Notes under the pieces: model-generated
What the model was told of the DNA's origin: nothing
What the model saw: only the letters and a program-made list of their open reading frames with translations
Database searches by the model: none
Shown here: positions 58,696 through 64,000 of the stretch, piece after piece
Numbering within the stretch: position 1 is the first letter of the stretch
Layout of the letters: each line of letters begins with the position of its first letter
Made by a program: the position numbers and the translations under genes
Source: an uncultured Prevotellaceae bacterium
GTDB lineage: Bacteria > Bacteroidota > Bacteroidia > Bacteroidales > Muribaculaceae
Assembly (NCBI GenBank): GCA_900318645.1
Contig: ONLH01000012.1
Location: forward strand, 34,656-98,655
Direction of reading: 5' to 3'
Length of the DNA stretch: 64,000 nucleotides

Positions 58696-59814
58696 TTACT
58701 TCAGCACCTTGTCCAGATAATCGTAGAAGCCGGCTGACTCGCCCACGACAACCTTTGCCACCTTACCCTCGGGGTCAATGATAATCTTGGTGGGGAAGTT
58801 TTCTATATGGTACAGCTCCATCGGGTTGTCGCCCTTCTCTCTATCACAATAGACGTGCAACCAGGGCAGCTCGTGCTTGGCGACTGCGCCTTTCCACTTC
58901 TCGACAGTGTCGTTGCAGTCCACACCCAGGATTTCGAGTTTGTCCTGATATTTGGCATAGTATTCCTTCATCTTGGGCATGCCCTTGATACACCACACGC
59001 ACCACGAGCCCCAGAAGTCGAGAACCACCCACTTGCCACGCAGCGAGCTCAGCGCCAGCGGCTTGCCGTTGATGTCCATCAACGTGAAGTCGGGAGCCAT
59101 GGCACCTACTCTACCATGCTTGGCAGCCTCCTTTAGGGCACTCTCGAGTTTTGTCTTGTACAGGTGGGCGGCCACACTATTACGGGCGCGCTCAGTCAAC
59201 ATAGCGTCGGCAGATTCCAGAAAGTCGAGTTCCTCGGGCAATTCAGCAATCAGCGCGGCAGCTGCATCCTGGTCGGGATGTGCCTTGACATAGCCCATCA
59301 CGGCATCAGACAACATCTGCACCAGCACGGGAACTTTTGCCTGATACAATGCCATCAGTTCTTCCTCGGCAGCGCCAGCCTGCATTTTGCTCGTGAGCTC
59401 CTTCATGAGTGCATCACCTTCCTTATTGACTGGATCCACCCTTTTCCATGCCTCGTCATAATCCACATAGAACTGCGAGCCATTCAAACTGAGCCCTCCA
59501 TTTGCATCCTTGGAAACGACAAGCGTCTCGCCAGGGATAGCGGGAAGCGTGATATCACCATCCTCGTTAAGAGGACGCCCTGTATGCCAGCGTCCTATGG
59601 TGATAAAGTTCGCATCCTCAAGGTCAAATGTCACCTCAATCATCTTGCCGGTTACAGTACGAATATCACCTTGATCCAAGTCGTGGGATAAGAAGAACAC
59701 TACCGAGTCACCGAGATGCTCAAACGTGCCCTTCACCGTGAATTTACCGTCCTGGGCCACGGCGCCCAGCATCATCATGCCCATGAGCATGGATAAAATC
59801 AATTTCTTCATCAC
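58696..59814 (-). CDS. DUF4369/TlpA-like thioredoxin-fold protein, copy 1
   Basis: A 372-residue secreted protein with signal peptide MMKKLILSMLMGMMMLGAVA. Residues about 21-125 form a DUF4369-like beta domain (DGKFTVKGTFEHLGDSV). A helical linker follows, with the paralogue-wide DPVNKEGD/ADAMLTERARNSVAAHLYK block. Residues about 235-372 form a TlpA/AhpC-type thioredoxin domain with redox pair CVWC in FWGSWCVWCIKGMPK. It probably keeps periplasmic or surface cysteines reduced. Part of a run of four related genes. Confidence 0.88.
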   Translation of the reverse strand: MMKKLILSMLMGMMMLGAVAQDGKFTVKGTFEHLGDSVVFFLSHDLDQGDIRTVTGKMIEVTFDLEDANFITIGRWHTGRPLNEDGDITLPAIPGETLVVSKDANGGLSLNGSQFYVDYDEAWKRVDPVNKEGDALMKELTSKMQAGAAEEELMALYQAKVPVLVQMLSDAVMGYVKAHPDQDAAAALIAELPEELDFLESADAMLTERARNSVAAHLYKTKLESALKEAAKHGRVGAMAPDFTLMDINGKPLALSSLRGKWVVLDFWGSWCVWCIKGMPKMKEYYAKYQDKLEILGVDCNDTVEKWKGAVAKHELPWLHVYCDREKGDNPMELYHIENFPTKIIIDPEGKVAKVVVGESAGFYDYLDKVLK

Positions 59815-59843
59815 AACAAGTGTTCTAAACGATTATCTTTCCG

Positions 59844-59875
59844 CAAAGTTAGTAACAATCAAATTGATATGCAAA
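59844..59875 (-). promoter_or_regulatory. Promoter of DUF4369/TlpA copy 1
   Basis: Minus strand: TTTG (59872-59875), 20 bases, TAACTTTG (59844-59851). Almost the same sequence recurs at 62687-62718 before copy 3. Confidence 0.75.
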
Positions 59876-60149
59876 TCTATCAATAAAATACTCATCCCCA
59901 TCCCATTTTATCCGTTTTATCCGTTTTATCCGTGCTATCCGTTATATCCGTTATATCCGAGCCACCACAAACCTCACGCAAAGCCGCGAAGTCTTTATTA
60001 AACATTTGCTCGCAAGAGGCTCGCAAAAAAGAATTGTCTTTAATCTGTTGCGAGCCTCTTGCGAGCAAACAAAATTTCTTAGCAACTTAGCGCCTTAGCG
60101 TGCCACGTTATATCCGTGTTATTCAAGCACCGCCAACCGCACGCTTGAT
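59876..60149. other. Spacer with ATCCGTT tandem units and a perfect inverted repeat
   Basis: Contains ATCCGTTTTATCCGT-type units (59905-59960). A perfect 22-base inverted repeat has arms at 60005-60026 and 60048-60069 around a 21-base loop; each arm holds GCTCGCAA twice. No T-tract follows either side, so a simple terminator is doubtful. No gene seen. Confidence 0.7.
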
Positions 60150-61280
60150 TCACTTCAGCACCTCGTCGAGGTAGTCATAGAAAGCGGGATCCTCACCAAC
60201 AATAATCTTGGTAATCTTGCCCTCGGGATCCACAACGACCTTGGTGGGGAAGCCTTGCACGCCATAGAGTTCCAACGGGTTGTCACCCTTTTCCTTGTCC
60301 CAATAGACATGGAGCCAGGGTATCTCGTGCTTGGCAACAGCGTTTTTCCACTTCTCGACCGTGTCGTTGCAGTCCACGCCCAGGATTTCGAGTTTGCCAG
60401 CATACTTAGCATAGTATTCCTTCATCTTGGGCATACCCTTGATGCACCAGCCGCACCATGAGCCCCAGAAGTCAAGGATTACCCACTTGCCACGCAGGCT
60501 ACTCAACGCCAGCGGCTTGCCGCTGATGTCGTTGAGCGTGAAGTCGGGTGCCAAATTACCCTCAAGTCCCTCTTGGAGTGACTGACTGGCTTTTTCTTTC
60601 TCGGCAGAGGCTAGCATTGCCTTATAAAGATTGGCGGCAACACTACCACGGACACGCTCGGTCAGCAAAGCCGCACCCTCTTTCATGTGCTCGGCATCAC
60701 TGCCCAAATCGGAGAGCAGCACAGCCGATGCATCCTGATCAGGATGAGCCTTGACATAGCCCAGCACCGCATCGGCCAAAGCCTGTTCAAGAGCGGGATA
60801 TTTCTCCTCTAACACTTTGTTGATATCTTCCTCGGACACACCCGACGCAAACTTGTCACGGCACTCATTTACGAAGTCTCGGAGAGCCTTTTGAGGGGCC
60901 TTGATGATATTGGAGGCCTCGTGATAATCGATATAGACCTGTGAGCCACCCAGGGTGTAATCGTCACCTTCGCCTTCGATGACTGCATTCTCGCCAGTCA
61001 GAGCAGGAATGGCAAACGAGTTGTTGACGCTCAACTGGCCATTTTCCAAGCCGAACATATAGAAGAATCCCACATCATCCAGGTCAAACGTCATGTTGAA
61101 CTTGTCACCATCGATAGCACGATTCTCCTGAACCAGCATATCACCGTTTGCGTTCATAAGAAAGACCTTTACCGAGTCGCCTAGCCCCTTTAAGGAGCCG
61201 CTAACCGTGAATTTACCGTCCTGGGCCGTCATGCCCAGCATCATCATGCCCGCAAGCATGGACAAAAATAATTTTCTCAT
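60150..61280 (-). CDS. DUF4369/TlpA-like thioredoxin-fold protein, copy 2
   Basis: A 376-residue secreted protein (signal ending MMLGMTAQ). N-terminal DUF4369-like domain (DGKFTVSGSLKGLGDSVKVF), linker with AALLTERVRGSVAANLYKA, then the thioredoxin domain with CGWC in FWGSWCGWCIKGMPK. Paralogue of copy 1, most similar in the thioredoxin part (identical runs LEILGVDCNDTVEKWK). Both probably act on the same class of substrates in the periplasm. Confidence 0.88.
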   Translation of the reverse strand: MRKLFLSMLAGMMMLGMTAQDGKFTVSGSLKGLGDSVKVFLMNANGDMLVQENRAIDGDKFNMTFDLDDVGFFYMFGLENGQLSVNNSFAIPALTGENAVIEGEGDDYTLGGSQVYIDYHEASNIIKAPQKALRDFVNECRDKFASGVSEEDINKVLEEKYPALEQALADAVLGYVKAHPDQDASAVLLSDLGSDAEHMKEGAALLTERVRGSVAANLYKAMLASAEKEKASQSLQEGLEGNLAPDFTLNDISGKPLALSSLRGKWVILDFWGSWCGWCIKGMPKMKEYYAKYAGKLEILGVDCNDTVEKWKNAVAKHEIPWLHVYWDKEKGDNPLELYGVQGFPTKVVVDPEGKITKIIVGEDPAFYDYLDEVLK

Positions 61281-61364
61281 ATCAAACGTTATATTTTAGT
61301 TTCGTTCAAATCAAAATTCGAATCTACATCTATTCGTGAGATTTGCAAAATGAAAACATATTAA

Positions 61365-62657
61365 TTATTTAGGTTTCACCCGATTTCTCTTCTTTGCCTC
61401 GGCAAGTATAGGCTTATACAAGTTGGCGGCCACACTGTTACGCACTCGCTCGGTCAGCAGGGCATCGCCCCGCACTACGGCATCGTACCGAATTCCTGCC
61501 CCATCTTTGTTGATAAAAATTCCCAGCAGTGCTGCCGATGCTTCCTGGTCGGGATGATCCTTTATATATGCAAATAAGGCCTCTACATAATTGTCGAACA
61601 GGTCATAATTCTTACTTTCACAAAGCTCAATCAATTGAGGCTCAATAGCCCGAACTGTTTCATCATAATCAATATAAAACTGCGAACCACCCAAACCGTA
61701 ATAAGGTTCACCCTCCATATAAAAAACGACCGTATCACCAGGAATGGCTGGTATTTCAATATGTCTCTGGTAACCCTGTCGGCCGTCGTACACAATGAGC
61801 AACGCAGCATCCTTCAAATCAAACGACAACTCCAACATCTCAGCACTCGCGGCACGAGTCTCAAAGTATAGCTCTTCGTTATAAAGTGGATTTCCACAAT
61901 CAAGGATCTGGAATGTCACCGAGTCACCCTCGCATAAAAACCAGCCCTGTACTGTGAATTTTCCACCCTGGCCCATGGTGTCCAACGCCATCGTGCCACT
62001 CTCTTCTGCCTCGGCAAGATAAGGCTTATACAAGTTGGCGACCACACTGTTACGCACTCGCTCGGTCAGCATGGCATCACCCCGCCCTAAGACATCATCC
62101 CAATCGACAATCACATTTTGGGCAAAAATTCCCAGCAGTGCTGCCGATGCTTCCTGGTCGGGATGATCCTCGACATACGCCAACAAGGCCTCTTCATAAT
62201 TGTTGAACGCTTCCGCCAGATACTGATCACTATCAGCATCCTGTTTACAACGCGCTTCATAAAGCTCAATCGCTTGAGGCTCAATAGCCCGAACTGCTTC
62301 ATCATAATCAATATAAAACTGCGAACCACCCAAACGGTAATAAGGTTCACCCTCCATATAAAAAACGACCGTATCACCAGGAATGGCTGGTATTTCAATA
62401 TGTCTCTGGTAACCCTGTCGGCCGTCGTACACATGAAGCAACGCAACATCCTCCAGATCAAACGACAACTCCAACATCTCAGCACTCGCGGCACAAGTCT
62501 CAAAGTATAGGACTTCATATTCACAATCAATGATTTCTAAAGTCACCGAGTCGCCCTCGCATTCAAACCAGCCCTGTACTGTGAATTTGCCACCCTGGGC
62601 CATCGCACCCAGCGCCATCATGCCCGCGAGAATGGAAAGTAATAACTTTTTCATCAT
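61365..62657 (-). CDS. Fused double DUF4369-like protein lacking the thioredoxin domain, copy 3
   Basis: A 430-residue secreted protein (signal MMKKLLLSILAGMMALGAMA) with two nearly identical units of about 205 residues. Unit 1 starts QGGKFTVQGWFECEGDSV and unit 2 QGGKFTVQGWFLCEGDSV. Each ends with the LTERVRNSV...NLYKP block. No CxxC thioredoxin domain follows. Just before unit 2 stands TMALDTMGQGG, matching the end of the signal peptide of unit 1 (MMALGAMAQGG). This shows that two tandem copies fused through loss of the region between them. Function now probably structural or lost. Confidence 0.85.
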   Translation of the reverse strand: MMKKLLLSILAGMMALGAMAQGGKFTVQGWFECEGDSVTLEIIDCEYEVLYFETCAASAEMLELSFDLEDVALLHVYDGRQGYQRHIEIPAIPGDTVVFYMEGEPYYRLGGSQFYIDYDEAVRAIEPQAIELYEARCKQDADSDQYLAEAFNNYEEALLAYVEDHPDQEASAALLGIFAQNVIVDWDDVLGRGDAMLTERVRNSVVANLYKPYLAEAEESGTMALDTMGQGGKFTVQGWFLCEGDSVTFQILDCGNPLYNEELYFETRAASAEMLELSFDLKDAALLIVYDGRQGYQRHIEIPAIPGDTVVFYMEGEPYYGLGGSQFYIDYDETVRAIEPQLIELCESKNYDLFDNYVEALFAYIKDHPDQEASAALLGIFINKDGAGIRYDAVVRGDALLTERVRNSVAANLYKPILAEAKKRNRVKPK

Positions 62658-62686
62658 AGCAAGTATCTTTAGTAATTATCTTTCCG

Positions 62687-62718
62687 CAAAGTTAGCAACA
62701 ATCAAATTGATATGCAAA
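62687..62718 (-). promoter_or_regulatory. Promoter of DUF4369 copy 3
   Basis: Minus strand: TTTG (62715-62718), 20 bases, TAACTTTG (62687-62694), almost identical to the copy-1 promoter, so the duplication included regulatory DNA. Confidence 0.75.
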
Positions 62719-62841
62719 TCTGTCAATAAAATACGGCCCTATAAAAATTTTAGAAGGTTCGGATGACAGTAAATCAGCCACCCGAACCTCTGACAAGAAC
62801 ATTAATTATTTGAATTAATTTCTTCTATGAATCTCAAATCA

Positions 62842-64000
62842 CTATTTCCCGAGCAATTCAGCCAGTTTCTGGGCGAGAGCCTCGCCACGGGCGTTTTCGC
62901 CTGATTCAATCACTGTCAGGTTCTCGGCATCAAGCAAGAACATGGCGGGGATAGAACGCACCTTATAGGCATCGGCTGCCCCCATGCGGTCCAGGAAGTT
63001 GGGCCATTGCAACTGCTCCTGCTCCACAGCCTTGCGCCATGCGGCCTCATTCTTGTCGATGCTGATGCTCACGACCTCAAGGCCCTTGTCCTTATAGAGC
63101 TCGTACAGTTTCTTGACATTGGGTATCTCCTTGCGGCACGGTCCGCACCACGAAGCCCAGAAGTCGATGAGTAACACCTTTTTGCCCTTGGCCAGGTCTT
63201 CAAGTGTCAGTTCCTTGCCGTCATCGCCTTTTACGGTCAACTGTTTGGCCTTTTGGCCCGTGTCACCTGCCGGCATCATTTCGTCAAGCATCTTCTTGCC
63301 ATACCAGCTCTGTTGCGCCTCGGGCGAGAGAGAGTCATACAAGGGCTTGTCATTGGCTGTGAAATAGGTCCACAGATAGATAGCCATCATGGGTCCCCAA
63401 TAAGTATCCTTGTTCTCGTCGACGATGCCCTTGTAGGTCTCCTCGACCTTGGCAAAGAAATCCTTCTCGGCCTTTTCAAAGACCTTGTATTCCTCAGTCC
63501 CCATGATCTGCTTTTCGCGGGCACTGTCCTTGGCCATTCGGGCTTCATTGACCTGCTGGATGACCTGGGCATGCTGTTCGTGGTATTCATTGAAGAGCTT
63601 GTCCAGATCGGCACGGCGCTGCTTGTAACCATTGAATTTATCGGTCAGCGGTGATCCCTTGACAATGATGTCCCAAGTGTAATTGGTCACCCCGTTCTGG
63701 TCAGGTTCGCCCTTGGTGGCCTTGCCCTCGATAGTGATGTCACCCTTGTCAAGCATGAAGCTCTCGATGCCCAATGCATCCTTGACCTTGATGTTGACAC
63801 AGATGGGCAACGGCAGGCTGTCGCCGACTTCACCCTCGAAGGTAAATTTACCGCCATTGACTGTAGCCTCGGCAATAGGCTCTTCATTGTCGTGGCTCAT
63901 GGGCACGAGTTGCACAATGGTGCCATCGTCAAGTCCGGCAACATTACCCTCGACCTTATACTGACGGGAATTACAACTGCACACGAGCATGCACAACAGG
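62842..64000 (-). CDS. TlpA-like thioredoxin lipoprotein, 5' end outside window
   Basis: The frame is open to the window edge, so the true start is missing. What remains begins within a lipoprotein signal (LLCMLVCSCNSRQYKV). A DUF4369-like domain (about 15-125) is followed by a helical DUF4369/TlpA linker. A TlpA thioredoxin domain carries CGPC in FWASWCGPCRKEIPNVKKLY and a cis-Pro region SIPAMFLLD. It differs from copies 1-3 by its CGPC pair and lipid anchor. It may reduce or maturate periplasmic disulfides or cytochromes. Confidence 0.9.
   Translation of the reverse strand, partial: LLCMLVCSCNSRQYKVEGNVAGLDDGTIVQLVPMSHDNEEPIAEATVNGGKFTFEGEVGDSLPLPICVNIKVKDALGIESFMLDKGDITIEGKATKGEPDQNGVTNYTWDIIVKGSPLTDKFNGYKQRRADLDKLFNEYHEQHAQVIQQVNEARMAKDSAREKQIMGTEEYKVFEKAEKDFFAKVEETYKGIVDENKDTYWGPMMAIYLWTYFTANDKPLYDSLSPEAQQSWYGKKMLDEMMPAGDTGQKAKQLTVKGDDGKELTLEDLAKGKKVLLIDFWASWCGPCRKEIPNVKKLYELYKDKGLEVVSISIDKNEAAWRKAVEQEQLQWPNFLDRMGAADAYKVRSIPAMFLLDAENLTVIESGENARGEALAQKLAELLGK

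Overview
The window looks like a chromosomal segment of an anaerobic gut-type member of the Bacteroidales. Supporting evidence: two SusC/SusD pairs, a PorQ type IX secretion protein, DUF4369/TlpA-type thioredoxin lipoproteins, C10 and M6 secreted peptidases with dockerin-like tails, and promoters of the Bacteroidetes TTTG-N19/20-TAnnTTTG form. The Prevotellaceae or Muribaculaceae are the most likely families, but the sequence alone does not decide this. No rRNA, tRNA, CRISPR array or phage region was recognised.

Layout. 1-5.2 kb: the 5' part of a secreted dockerin/FISUMP-type protein, then a run of small membrane proteins, two of which are tandem paralogues sharing an ECF-like promoter. 5.2-9.9 kb: a 40-residue membrane peptide, a carboxypeptidase-regulatory-like protein, porQ, a DUF2007 protein, and mltG-manA. 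10-17 kb: a polysaccharide utilisation locus (SusC, SusD, GH18 endoglycosidase, LamG surface lipoprotein). 17-22 kb: a secreted protein with a sorting-domain-like tail, a Ca2+ P-type ATPase and a dolichol-phosphate-mannose-synthase-like glycosyltransferase. 22.4-26.8 kb: DUF1599, a DoxX/MauE protein, an unusual protein kinase-AAA+ ATPase fusion, and a YbjN-like protein. 26.9-31.4 kb: a protease operon (lipoprotein, M6 metallopeptidase, C10 cysteine peptidase). 31.5-32.4 kb: a LysO exporter encoded as two overlapping genes. 32.4-39.3 kb: a tightly coupled operon of DUF3822, rsmD, SusC, SusD, a Fur-family regulator and mtgA. 39.4-44.7 kb: two lipoproteins, an ettA carrying an in-frame 27-bp tandem duplication, and an AAA/DUF4143 gene with palindromic repeats around its promoter. 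45-52 kb: two ECF sigma operons either side of an IS200/RAYT-like transposase gene flanked by inverted arrays of small hairpins, plus a GHL10-like secreted glycosidase with a dockerin. 52-58.6 kb: a DUF4160/DUF2442 pair (the first gene has no ATG, GTG or TTG), panC-panD, ffh, capA-like, trxB and an orphan membrane protein. 58.7-64 kb: four tandem DUF4369/TlpA-related genes, one of them a fusion of two duplicated copies that has lost its thioredoxin domain.

Together the genes point to an organism that harvests glycans (two Sus systems, GH18, GHL10) and secretes dockerin-bearing proteins. Its envelope stress and membrane functions appear to be controlled by at least two ECF sigma factors. A CGTCTAA-type promoter motif occurs in front of four membrane or sigma transcription units and may define a shared regulon. 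Intergenic regions are rich in repeats: a MITE-like palindrome family near 1.3, 4.9, 7.7 and 58.6 kb, TCTAGA-phased spacer repeats inside operons, and several long perfect or near-perfect hairpins.
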